From positions 1 through 64,000 of the forward strand of contig CAIQQH010000008.1 in assembly GCA_903873915.1 (NCBI GenBank): a stretch of 64,000 nt of DNA. The letters are read 5' to 3'. The notes below the pieces were generated by a model. It was not told the origin of the DNA. It saw only the letters and a list, made by a program, of their open reading frames with translations, and made no database searches. Below are positions 7,983 through 15,965 of this stretch, in pieces. The translations under genes and the position numbers were made by a program. Source of the stretch: an uncultured Flavobacteriia bacterium. GTDB taxonomy: Bacteria > Bacteroidota > Bacteroidia > Flavobacteriales_D > Crocinitomicaceae. Every line of letters starts with the position of its first letter. Positions within the stretch are counted from its first letter, which is position 1.

Positions 7983-8578
7983 AGTAATGTGCTTTTTGAT
8001 GCCGGTTCCCGTTTAAAAAACCAAACCGTTAAATCTGTGAATGGATGTTTCATTTCCGCATATTCGACATAGCCACTGGACTGGTACAACTTTCGTACAC
8101 GAGGAACTGTTGTTTCAATAAAGATGCACAAATCGGACTCGTCACTTGAAGCAAACATTTTGTGTTTGATTTCAAAAGCCGTTTTTGACGTTCGACGTTC
8201 CTTATCCGTTGCTACCAAAAGACCTAACAACCCATTTTTATGTCGGACAGATGCAATAATTTTCTGGTATTGAATGGCCTTTAATCCATTTCTGACGCCC
8301 GTGATAAATAAAAGAACATAGAGACGAAGAAAGATTAATCGCAGTGAAGTAACTTTTTGATTGACTTGAAAAAATAAGACTGCCCCATTTTGGTCACTTG
8401 TAATAAATGCACCTTTCTTGGCTTGAGATTCATAAAACAACAAACGGATAATCCATTTTCGTTGCTTTAGATTTGTAGGATCCTTTACCATCCAATAAAC
8501 GCCAAGTGAATCGATGAAGGCATCTTCTAAGATCTCAATCGCCCTTTGTGCATCATCCCGTGTCTGAACTAATTTCAT
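7979..8578 (-). CDS. GNAT-like N-acyltransferase
   Basis: 199 aa, first gene of the operon with the two desaturases. GNAT-like features: LLGLLVATDKERRTSKTAF where the acetyl-CoA loop is expected, and the late motif FIETTVPRVRKLYQSSGYVEY, typical of GNAT beta6-alpha4 (N...LY...G(F/Y)). Residues about 75-105 are hydrophobic, so membrane association is possible. Substrate unknown; coupling to desaturases suggests an acyl chain donor or lipid substrate rather than a small-molecule acetylation. The start ATG (8578) has no obvious -7 box directly upstream. Confidence 0.6.
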   Translation of the reverse strand: MKLVQTRDDAQRAIEILEDAFIDSLGVYWMVKDPTNLKQRKWIIRLLFYESQAKKGAFITSDQNGAVLFFQVNQKVTSLRLIFLRLYVLLFITGVRNGLKAIQYQKIIASVRHKNGLLGLLVATDKERRTSKTAFEIKHKMFASSDESDLCIFIETTVPRVRKLYQSSGYVEYAEMKHPFTDLTVWFFKREPASKSTLL

Positions 8579-8789
8579 TTCAATGGTTTAAGTAATCAAT
8601 AGTACAGAGAATATAGTCCCCCGCATTACTGAATTGCGCCAACACAAAAATGACACTTGCGAATTACGCAACTAAATTTTCCAATGTTTTAATGATTTCA
8701 AAAAATTCAATCATGAAGGAAAAAACTACTTTCAACGAATTTGATTTTGAACCCATTGTCCTCAAGGCTGAATAAAATAGTTTAAAACT

Positions 8790-8814
8790 AAAAAAGGAGC
8801 ACTTGATGTACCCC
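8790..8814 (-). terminator. Rho-independent terminator of RNA copy B
   Basis: Stem GGGGTAC/GTGCTCC with one G-U pair, five-base loop, U6 on the reverse strand. Confidence 0.78.
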
Positions 8815-8883
8815 TTTTTGTTACCTAACCTAAACCTAACTAAAACTACTGCTATGAAAAACGGGAACCACCCCGTTGTTCTG
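8790..8883 (-). ncRNA. Predicted small RNA, copy B
   Basis: About 94 nt on the reverse strand, homologous to 5694-5792. It has a 5' hairpin AACGGG-GTGGTT-CCCGTT, a conserved linker with TTAGGTTTAGGTTAGGTAAC, and a terminator stem GGGGTAC/GTGCTCC followed by six U. Its -7 box TATATTTG is at 8889-8896. Loop and linker sequences are conserved with copy A while stem bases change compatibly, as expected of a structured RNA. It ends before the GNAT gene, so it is probably transcribed separately from that operon. Confidence 0.6.
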
Positions 8884-8888
8884 TGTAT

Positions 8889-8920
8889 CAAATATAGGGT
8901 GTGGAATGACGACATGTCAA
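8889..8920 (-). promoter_or_regulatory. Promoter of RNA copy B
   Basis: -7 box TATATTTG (8889-8896) with TTG of a -33 box at 8918-8920, 21 bp between. This is one of the best promoter matches in the window. Confidence 0.65.
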
Positions 8921-8963
8921 GGATTTGACGTCGAAGCAGCTCACTTTCAGTAATCCTGCGTAA

Positions 8964-8986
8964 TAGAACTACTTAGAACTACTTAG
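8964..8986. promoter_or_regulatory. 10-bp tandem repeats upstream of RNA copy B
   Basis: TAGAACTACT occurs twice head to tail (8964-8973, 8974-8983), followed by TAG. The 10-bp period puts both on the same DNA face, as for a dimeric or LytTR-like regulator. Related words occur at 5869-5894 in the other orientation. Confidence 0.45.
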
Positions 8987-9001
8987 CATGGTGGATAAAA
9001 A

Positions 9002-9033
9002 CAAAAAAAGCGATAAAATCAATTTTACCGCTT
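9002..9033 (-). terminator. Terminator of the purL-phnA operon
   Basis: On the reverse strand AAGCGGTAAAAT pairs with TTTTATCGCTT around a short loop and is followed by a run of U, 60 bp past the phnA stop. Confidence 0.85.
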
Positions 9034-9093
9034 CACCATTCTTTTAGAAATTCTATTGTGGCATCTCGTTCAACAGTCTAAGGAATCACCGAA

Positions 9094-9663
9094 TTATTTT
9101 TTCACATATTGTGTCAAGATCACAATTCCTTGGCCATTGATTTTTCCTTCAATTTGCTCCGTATTGTCTTTCACCAAGCGAATATTGCGCACAGACGTCC
9201 CACGTTTTGCTGTAAAGCCAGCACCTTTCACTTCAAGATCTTTAATCAGTACGATTGTATCGCCATTCTCCAATACAGTTCCATTGCTATCCACATGCAG
9301 AGCTGCCGCTTCAACTTCGCGATGATCTCCAGATGCCTCTGCCCAAGTCAATGTTTCATCGTTCAAATACATCATGTCAATTAAATCTTGTGGCCAGTCT
9401 TCCGCTTTGAGACGGTGTAACATTCGCCACGAAAGCACCTGAACAGCTGGCACTTCGCTCCACATAGAATCTGTTAAACAGCGCCAATGGTTCGATTCCA
9501 TTGTATTTTTTGTCATCTGTTCAACACAAATCGAACAGGCGTTTACATGCTGATCTGGGTTTGTACTGTTTCCTGGTTCAACAAGAAATGCGGTCAATCC
9601 ATCAGCGCCTCCACACAATTCACAAATCCCCTTGCTGCGCGAACGCAATTGTCCTTCTACCAT
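9094..9663 (-). CDS. phnA: PhnA-domain zinc-ribbon protein
   Basis: 189 aa. An N-terminal zinc ribbon (CELCGG near residue 14, CSIC near 43) is followed by a linker and a C-terminal PhnA (YjdM) domain: DSNGTVLENGDTIVLIKDL, then AKRGTSVRNIRL and IVILTQYVKK at the end. Named after the alkylphosphonate operon, but PhnA/YjdM proteins are not needed for phosphonate breakdown and their role is unsettled. Last gene of the purL operon, 2 nt after the thioredoxin-like gene; a strong terminator follows. No phosphonate genes are nearby. Confidence 0.85.
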   Translation of the reverse strand: MVEGQLRSRSKGICELCGGADGLTAFLVEPGNSTNPDQHVNACSICVEQMTKNTMESNHWRCLTDSMWSEVPAVQVLSWRMLHRLKAEDWPQDLIDMMYLNDETLTWAEASGDHREVEAAALHVDSNGTVLENGDTIVLIKDLEVKGAGFTAKRGTSVRNIRLVKDNTEQIEGKINGQGIVILTQYVKK

Positions 9664-9665
9664 GT

Positions 9666-10184
9666 TTATTTTTTCAATTGATTGTCCAAAGCCATGTGGA
9701 GTCCAAGTCCACGAAGCTCTTGACCTTGAGCGATGATGGTTCCGTCACCATCGATTAAAAATGCCGAAGGAATGGAATATACCTTGTACAAGGTCGCGAC
9801 AACATTGTCTTTGTCCCAACCGTGGTATTTCCATGTTAACTTATCCTGAGCAATTGCTGCTTTCCACGCGTCTTCATTGCGGTCTAAAGAAATGCTGAAC
9901 ACCTCAAATCCTTTGGCATTTTTAAACTTTGCCGTTTTGTATTTGGCGTACGCTTCTACCACATTTGGATTTTCCTTGCGGCAGGGTCCACACCAAGAAG
10001 CCCAAAAATCAACCAAGACCATTTTCCCCTTCAACTTTGACAATTGAACAGTTTTTCCGGCTGGAGTAACTAAGGCAATATCTGGAGCTTTTTCTGTCGG
10101 CAAAGCTTTTTTTTCATCCTTTGACGGAGAAAAAAGCGAAAGTGAAAGTGCACCAATCGCAATAAAAATCAGTAAATATTTCAT
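9666..10184 (-). CDS. TlpA-like thiol-disulfide oxidoreductase, periplasmic
   Basis: 172 aa. N-terminal signal sequence/anchor (residues 1-20), then a thioredoxin fold with the redox motif WASWCGPCRKENP near residue 63 and the cis-proline segment YSIPSAFLID near 137. TlpA/ResA-like proteins reduce or exchange disulfides of periplasmic clients such as apocytochromes. The ATG shares one base with the murA stop (TAATG), so it is coupled to murA. Client proteins are unknown. Confidence 0.85.
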   Translation of the reverse strand: MKYLLIFIAIGALSLSLFSPSKDEKKALPTEKAPDIALVTPAGKTVQLSKLKGKMVLVDFWASWCGPCRKENPNVVEAYAKYKTAKFKNAKGFEVFSISLDRNEDAWKAAIAQDKLTWKYHGWDKDNVVATLYKVYSIPSAFLIDGDGTIIAQGQELRGLGLHMALDNQLKK

Positions 10185-11491
10185 TATCCTATTCTTCTAA
10201 TGTCAGCGCCGATGTTATTCAATCGGAGCTCAATGTCTTGGTATCCTCGGTCGATTTGTTCAATGTTGTGAATTACACTTTTACCTTCTGCGGACAAAGC
10301 AGCAATTAGTAAGGAAACACCCGCACGAATATCCGGTGATGTCATTTGAATTCCTCTCAAATCGTAATTGCGGTCCAAACCGATTACCGTAGCACGATGT
10401 GGGTCACATAAAATGATTTGCGCACCCATATCAATCAACTTATCCACGAAGAACAGACGTGATTCAAACATTTTCTGATGAATGAGTACAGAACCTTTTG
10501 CTTGGGTTGCAACAACCAGAATGATCGACAATAAATCTGGAGTAAATCCTGGCCATGGTGCATCCGCGATGGTTAAAATTGAACCATCAATAAATGTATC
10601 AATTTCATAATGGTCTTGAGCTGGAATAAAAATATCATCGCCACGGCGCTCCAATTTTATCCCCAAGCGACGAAACACATTTGGAATTACTCCAAGGTTT
10701 TCATAGCTCACATCTTTGATCGTAATCTCCGATTTTGTCATTGCTGCCAAACCGATGAAGCTTCCGATTTCAATCATATCTGGGAGGATCCTGTGGAAAC
10801 AACCATTGAGTTCTTTCACTCCTTCAATCGTCAATAAATTCGATCCAATACCAGAAATTTTCGCCCCCATGGCATTTAACATTTTACACAGCTGCTGTAA
10901 ATACGGTTCGCATGCGGCATTGTAGAATGTTGTTGTTCCCTCCGCCATAACGGCAGCCATCAGAATATTTGCTGTACCAGTCACGGATGCTTCATCGAGA
11001 TGGATGTATGCTCCTTTCAGTTTTTTGGCTTCAACCGAATAGAAATGCTCACCCGCATCGTAATTGAATTTTGCTCCTAAAACGGCGAAACCTTCAAAAT
11101 GGGTGTCTAAGCGACGTCGACCAATTTTGTCCCCACCTGGTTTTGGAATAAATCCTTTGCCAAAGCGAGCGAGAAGTGGCCCAACAATCATGATTGACCC
11201 ACGCAGTGATCCTGCACGTTTTTTAAAATCTTCTGACTCTAAGTATTTTAAGTCGATGTCCTTCGCTTGAAAAATAAATGTTCCCTTTTCTACCTTTTCT
11301 ACACGCACACCCATGGTCTGCAAAAGGTTGATGAGTTTGTTGACATCGACAATGTCAGGGACATTTGAAATAGTCACTTTCTCTGCTGTCAAAAGCGGCG
11401 CACACAGCACTTGTAGTGCCTCATTTTTTGCGCCTTGAGGGATAATCTCTCCTTTCAAGGGCTTTCCACCGTAGATCTCAAAAGATGCCAT
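10184..11491 (-). CDS. murA: UDP-N-acetylglucosamine 1-carboxyvinyltransferase, Asp-type active site
   Basis: 435 aa cytoplasmic enzyme for the first committed step of peptidoglycan synthesis: enolpyruvyl transfer from PEP to UDP-GlcNAc. QGAKNEAL at the N-terminus carries the conserved K-N pair, and the EPSP synthase repeats run throughout. The active-site loop reads KPGGDKIGRRRLDTH: residue 121 is Asp where E. coli has the fosfomycin-alkylated Cys115. By analogy with Cys-to-Asp MurA of mycobacteria and chlamydiae the enzyme should be active but resistant to fosfomycin. Lies between DUF4290 (6-bp gap) and the tlpA-like gene (1-nt overlap). Confidence 0.95.
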   Translation of the reverse strand: MASFEIYGGKPLKGEIIPQGAKNEALQVLCAPLLTAEKVTISNVPDIVDVNKLINLLQTMGVRVEKVEKGTFIFQAKDIDLKYLESEDFKKRAGSLRGSIMIVGPLLARFGKGFIPKPGGDKIGRRRLDTHFEGFAVLGAKFNYDAGEHFYSVEAKKLKGAYIHLDEASVTGTANILMAAVMAEGTTTFYNAACEPYLQQLCKMLNAMGAKISGIGSNLLTIEGVKELNGCFHRILPDMIEIGSFIGLAAMTKSEITIKDVSYENLGVIPNVFRRLGIKLERRGDDIFIPAQDHYEIDTFIDGSILTIADAPWPGFTPDLLSIILVVATQAKGSVLIHQKMFESRLFFVDKLIDMGAQIILCDPHRATVIGLDRNYDLRGIQMTSPDIRAGVSLLIAALSAEGKSVIHNIEQIDRGYQDIELRLNNIGADIRRIG

Positions 11492-11497
11492 GGATAA

Positions 11498-12184
11498 TTA
11501 TTTTTTAATGAATTTCTTCTTGTTGTTGTTATTGTTGGCATTGTTGTTTTTCTTGAAATTCCCTTTTGGTCGTGGCTTTTGATTCAAGCCCATTTCGCGA
11601 AGAATTGTATTTGTATTTGTCAATTCATCCGGATTTTCAAGAATCAATCTCCCTTTCGAAAGTTCTTTCAATTGCTGTGCGATAACATGATTTTCCACCG
11701 CATCGTTGTTGTAGGCAAGAAACTGTTTTTTCATGAAATTCGCCATGGTATTTTTCAAGTACTCTGTTTCCTTTTCATCGGTAATTTCTTCCGATTTCTC
11801 AAGGATACGCTGCGTGTACTTCCCGTAATGCCCGTATCGAATAGAACCTTTCGGATAGTCCATGATCGCTGGCTTTTCATTCAACACCTCTTGTTTTGGG
11901 ATCTCATAAGGAGAATCTACATCGAGTGTAAAATCAGACATCACAAAAAGATGGGTCCATAATTTATGGCGAAAATCATCGACATCTCTCAAATGCGGGT
12001 TGAGCTGGCCCATAACCTCAATGATGGCTTGAGCGGCTCTATTTCGTTCGGTGCGGTCAGCGATTTCCATGGCATGAGCAATCATGTTTTGCACATTGCG
12101 TCCATACTCTGGCAATATCAACCTTCCACGTGTTGTATTGTATTCCATTGAATTATCTTCTTCACTAAGCAATTTGTCGCTCAT
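11498..12184 (-). CDS. DUF4290 protein
   Basis: 228 aa cytoplasmic protein. EYNTTRGRLILPEYGRNVQ at the start and YPKGSIRYGHYGKY in the middle are hallmarks of the Bacteroidota-restricted DUF4290 family, which commonly sits beside murA as here. The C-terminus is a basic, Asn/Lys-rich low-complexity tail (about residues 205-228) that could bind nucleic acid or polyanions. Function unknown. Starts 6 bp after the purL stop; ATG at 12184 (a second ATG 12 codons later is also plausible). Confidence 0.85.
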   Translation of the reverse strand: MSDKLLSEEDNSMEYNTTRGRLILPEYGRNVQNMIAHAMEIADRTERNRAAQAIIEVMGQLNPHLRDVDDFRHKLWTHLFVMSDFTLDVDSPYEIPKQEVLNEKPAIMDYPKGSIRYGHYGKYTQRILEKSEEITDEKETEYLKNTMANFMKKQFLAYNNDAVENHVIAQQLKELSKGRLILENPDELTNTNTILREMGLNQKPRPKGNFKKNNNANNNNNKKKFIKK

Positions 12185-12190
12185 TTTTTT

Positions 12191-14446
12191 TTAGTTTTCT
12201 AACTGTTTTGCGAGGGCATTGTCATATACCTCTTTGGCCTCGGTGATAAATCCAAAATGTTCATCATCGACCATTAACTTCCCTTTGGTTACATGGCCAA
12301 GCAAGGTGCAAGTTACGCCAGAATCCATTATAAACTCAATAAATTGCTCTTCTTGTTCTTCTGTCACCGAAACAACTACTCTACCTTGACCTTCACCAAA
12401 CAAAAACGCATCTTCTCGGGAACCTGACTCATCGCGCACTTCAGAGTCCGTAACAACATCAAATCCCAACTCACGAGGCATGGCCATTTCTGTCAAAGCC
12501 ACAAACAATCCACCGTCGGAAACATCATGCGCCGAATTAATCAATTCACTCTGAATCAAACCTTTGATGGCCTGATGCATCTCGTATTCCTTTTCTAGGT
12601 CGAAATAAGGTGCTGGCGAAGCTTTTACCCCATGGTAAGTGGCCAAATACTCAGAGGATGCAATATCCGCATTGTACTCGCCAATCAAGAAAATCAAATC
12701 TCCTTTTTGTTTAAAATCCAAGGTCATGATGCGGTCTTTGTCTTCCACGATTCCAATCATACCGATTGTTGGCGTTGGAAACACAGGCACCTCTACTCCG
12801 TTGGACACTGTTTGATTATAAAAGGACACATTACCTCCCGTAACCGGTGTGTTAAACTTGAGGCAAGCCGCAGACATTCCTTTGATTGCACCAACAAATT
12901 GCCAGTATGATTCAGGATTGTATGGGTTTCCAAAATTCAAGCAGTTTGTAATCGCACTTGGCTCACCACCCGCGCACGTTATGTTTCTCGCCGCTTCTGC
13001 AACCGCAATCATGGTCCCAATTTCAGGGTCTGCATTTACATAACGTGAGTTGCAATCCACTGTCATCGCCAACGCTTTGTTTGTGCCTTTGATGTTTACC
13101 ACACCTGCATCCGATGGGCGATTCGTTGTCATGGTGCGCGTACCTACCATTGAATCATACTGCTCATAAATCCAACGCTTTGACGCAATGTTCGGCAGCC
13201 CTAAAAGCGCATAAGCCACGGCTTTTAAATCCGCTGGCTTCTCCACTTGATCGATTGAAAACTTTTTGTATTCAGCATAATATGCCGGTTCTTTGTATTC
13301 TCTTTTATACTGAGGAGCGCCGCCGCCAAGCACCAATGACTCAGCAGGCACATCGCCCACCAGCTCACCATGCATGTAGTAACGAACACGTCCACCTTCA
13401 GTTACCACACCGATTTCTTCAGCATGCAAATCCCACTTATCGAAGATTTGTTTGACCAAAGACTCTTGGCCTTTAGCCACAACAACGAGCATACGCTCCT
13501 GGGATTCAGAAAGAAGTATTTCGTAGGGCAACATATTTTCTTGACGGGTGGGAACGCGATCGAGATGGATGTCCATTCCTACACCACCCCCTGCAGACAT
13601 TTCACAAGTAGAACATGTAATTCCTGCAGCGCCCATATCCTGCATGCCACGAATCGCATCTGTTTTCGCCAATTCCATCGTCGCTTCAAGAAGTAATTTT
13701 TCCATAAAAGGATCACCCACTTGAACAGAGGGTAGGTCGTTTGCCGAATCTTCTGTGATATCTTTTGACGCAAAAGCAGCTCCTGCAATACCATCTTTAC
13801 CTGTGGAAGAACCAACAATAAAAACTGGATTTCCTGGGCCAGTCGCTTTCGCTGAAACGATGCGTTTCGTATCTATAATACCCGCAGAGAATGCATTTAC
13901 CAATGGGTTAGTATTGTAGGAATCATCAAAAAACACTTCACCACCGACAATTGGAATACCGAAAGCATTGCCATAATCACCAATTCCCTTGGTCACCCCT
14001 TTTACCAACCATTTCGTTCGCGCGTTTTCAATATTTCCAAAACGCAATGAATTCAACTGAGCAATTGGGCGCGCACCCATCGTGAAAATGTCGCGGTTAA
14101 TGCCACCAACACCCGTTGCTGCACCTTGATAAGGTTCTAGGGCACTTGGATGGTTGTGGGATTCTATTTTAAAAACGCAGCCCAATCCATCACCGATATC
14201 AACAAGACCTGCATTTTCTTCACCCGCCTTTACAAGCATGTGATGGCCATCCTTTGGCAATGTTTTTAACCAAAGAATTGAATTCTTGTACGAACAATGC
14301 TCAGACCACATTACCGAGTAAACGGCTGTTTCAGTAAAATTCGGTGTACGACCAAGAATTTCACATATCATTTCAAATTCATCCGAGCGTAAACCAAGAT
14401 CTATCGCCTGTTCTATCGTTGCTGCCTGTTGAAGGGTACTTTCCAT
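12191..14446 (-). CDS. purL: Phosphoribosylformylglycinamidine synthase subunit PurL
   Basis: 751 aa, the short PurL type that works with separate PurQ and PurS subunits (neither is in this window). It makes FGAM from FGAR, ATP and ammonia from glutamine in de novo purine synthesis. Seen: [10 protein letters not shown] near residue 48, [20 protein letters not shown] near 94-113, the two AIRS-like halves, and [16 protein letters not shown] in the C-terminal half. First gene of the five-gene operon ending with phnA. A perfect -7 box (14463-14470) lies 16 bp before the ATG. Confidence 0.96.
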   Translation of the reverse strand: MESTLQQAATIEQAIDLGLRSDEFEMICEILGRTPNFTETAVYSVMWSEHCSYKNSILWLKTLPKDGHHMLVKAGEENAGLVDIGDGLGCVFKIESHNHPSALEPYQGAATGVGGINRDIFTMGARPIAQLNSLRFGNIENARTKWLVKGVTKGIGDYGNAFGIPIVGGEVFFDDSYNTNPLVNAFSAGIIDTKRIVSAKATGPGNPVFIVGSSTGKDGIAGAAFASKDITEDSANDLPSVQVGDPFMEKLLLEATMELAKTDAIRGMQDMGAAGITCSTCEMSAGGGVGMDIHLDRVPTRQENMLPYEILLSESQERMLVVVAKGQESLVKQIFDKWDLHAEEIGVVTEGGRVRYYMHGELVGDVPAESLVLGGGAPQYKREYKEPAYYAEYKKFSIDQVEKPADLKAVAYALLGLPNIASKRWIYEQYDSMVGTRTMTTNRPSDAGVVNIKGTNKALAMTVDCNSRYVNADPEIGTMIAVAEAARNITCAGGEPSAITNCLNFGNPYNPESYWQFVGAIKGMSAACLKFNTPVTGGNVSFYNQTVSNGVEVPVFPTPTIGMIGIVEDKDRIMTLDFKQKGDLIFLIGEYNADIASSEYLATYHGVKASPAPYFDLEKEYEMHQAIKGLIQSELINSAHDVSDGGLFVALTEMAMPRELGFDVVTDSEVRDESGSREDAFLFGEGQGRVVVSVTEEQEEQFIEFIMDSGVTCTLLGHVTKGKLMVDDEHFGFITEAKEVYDNALAKQLEN

Positions 14447-14462
14447 AAAATCTTTTGTTGTA

Positions 14463-14470
14463 CAAATATA
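14463..14470 (-). promoter_or_regulatory. -7 box TATATTTG for the purL operon
   Basis: Perfect TAnnTTTG match 16 bp upstream of the purL ATG; expected leader about 10 nt. Confidence 0.6.
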
Positions 14471-14547
14471 AATAAAATTTTGGGGCGAATCCCCTTAGTT
14501 GCAAGTGGTCAAAACTGAAATTATTTTTTTGAATGCTGTAAAATTTG

Positions 14548-14576
14548 TTTGTTTTTGAAATTATTTTTTATCTTTC
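14548..14576 (+). promoter_or_regulatory. Probable promoter for the type-B T9SS protein gene
   Basis: TTTG (14548-14551), 17 bp, then TATCTTTC (14569-14576, last base off consensus). The ATG follows 32 bp later. Confidence 0.45.
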
Positions 14577-14608
14577 GAGCGCTTAACTACATTACTTAAC
14601 TAATTGCC

Positions 14609-15946
14609 ATGCTTAAATTATTTGATTTAAGGTTTTTAACGTTTCTCACGGTATTATCATTCTCCAATTGCAGAGCACAAATTATTGCTTCCAACAATGT
14701 TTTGATTCAAGTAAATTCAGGTGGTTTAATCCATTGTAATGGTGGTTTTGAATTAAATGGTGCAGCTCAACTCACAAACCAAGGAACAATTTACACCACC
14801 AAAAACTCAACCTTTACGCAGAACGGAAACTTTACCATAAACGGCACATCTATAAGTGATGGAAATGGCGAGTACTTCGTCGAACAAGATTGGAAAAACA
14901 ATTCGGTATTCGCAGGAGGATCAAGTACAGTTCACCTTTACGGCAACACAGAACAATTCATTACAAGCGACAATTCAACAGAGACCATTTTTAACAACCT
15001 TATTCTCACAGGTTCAGGCAGTGGGGTAGATAAAAGAAAAACCCTCTTAAACACCAATGCTTCGTGCGGAAATCTAGGTAATTTAACACTAAACAATCGT
15101 GAATTAGCGACCGAAGGGAACACCTTTAGCGTCTTGAATCCTTCTCTTTCTGCAATTGCCTTCGACAACACTTTTTTGGCTGAAGGTTTTGTAAGTAGCA
15201 TTCTTTCTGGTTCGCTCGTGCGTACTACAAATACTACACAGAACTATATTTTTCCTGTTGGATCAAGCAATGGAACTGAGCGTTTTAGAGCAGTAACTAT
15301 CCAACCAGAAGCGAATACTTCTCAAACCTATGCTGTCCGTCTCAATAACTACAGCGCGGACCTTGATTCGTATTTTTTGAGCCAACACGAAACCTTAATC
15401 GACAATGGAAATTCACTTTTCTATCACTCGATCGAACGCATTTCAGGAAATGCCAATGCCAACGTCAGCGTTCAATACCTTCCTACTTCCGATGGTGATT
15501 GGAAGGGGCTTGCACATTGGTTTCTGCCCATTCAACAATGGAACTCACTTGGCGACTTGCCGCAATTAATCAACGGGAATTACAGCGAGATTTTGCGCAG
15601 TGGATGGAATTTTCCTGATGCGTCGAATGCTTATGTACTTATGAATCCCGCTGATATCATTATTATTCCAACAGCATTTACGCCTGATGGAGATGGCACA
15701 AATGAACTTTGGGAAATTCCTAACTTAGATAAACAATATCCAAAAAATGTCGTGCGCATCTACAACCGTTGGGGAAGTTTATTGTATGAACATGACTCCT
15801 CTACCGATGGTTTATATTCTACAAAGCCTTGGGACGGTACTGTTAAAGGCGATTTAATGCCTGTAGGTTCTTATTACTACATCATCGACTTCAACAATTT
15901 AGACAATAAGTCTGTCAAAGGAATAGTGACCATTGTCAATCAATAA
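14609..15946 (+). CDS. Secreted protein with gliding-motility-associated (CHU_C, T9SS type B) C-terminus
   Basis: 445 aa. Signal peptide ending near residue 24 (SNCRAQ), then an Asn/Thr/Ser-rich beta region with [13 protein letters not shown]-type repeats, and a type-B sorting domain from about residue 350: [30 protein letters not shown], then [20 protein letters not shown]. Type-B domains send proteins through the T9SS to the surface or medium. The stop lies 19 bp before the ATG of the collagen-like gene, so the two are probably one operon and may form one surface structure. Function of the body is not recognised. Confidence 0.87.
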   Translation: MLKLFDLRFLTFLTVLSFSNCRAQIIASNNVLIQVNSGGLIHCNGGFELNGAAQLTNQGTIYTTKNSTFTQNGNFTINGTSISDGNGEYFVEQDWKNNSVFAGGSSTVHLYGNTEQFITSDNSTETIFNNLILTGSGSGVDKRKTLLNTNASCGNLGNLTLNNRELATEGNTFSVLNPSLSAIAFDNTFLAEGFVSSILSGSLVRTTNTTQNYIFPVGSSNGTERFRAVTIQPEANTSQTYAVRLNNYSADLDSYFLSQHETLIDNGNSLFYHSIERISGNANANVSVQYLPTSDGDWKGLAHWFLPIQQWNSLGDLPQLINGNYSEILRSGWNFPDASNAYVLMNPADIIIIPTAFTPDGDGTNELWEIPNLDKQYPKNVVRIYNRWGSLLYEHDSSTDGLYSTKPWDGTVKGDLMPVGSYYYIIDFNNLDNKSVKGIVTIVNQ

Positions 15947-15965
15947 AAACTACAGCTCAAAAACT

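Larger units (their letters stand above)
8579..9093. other. 515-bp intergenic region: RNA unit B and phnA terminator
   Basis: No convincing protein gene. It holds the upstream region of the desaturase operon (8579-8780), the second predicted small RNA with promoter (8790-8920), a 10-bp tandem repeat box (8964-8986) and the terminator of the purL-phnA operon (9002-9033). Confidence 0.7.

Noticed and set aside
8713-8775. 20-codon forward ORF starting MKEKTTFNEF
   Set aside because: Too short, no promoter or homologue that I can point to, antisense to the operon leader.
8664-8915. 83-codon reverse frame across small RNA B
   Set aside because: Runs through promoter, hairpins and terminator; no counterpart in the homologous unit A.
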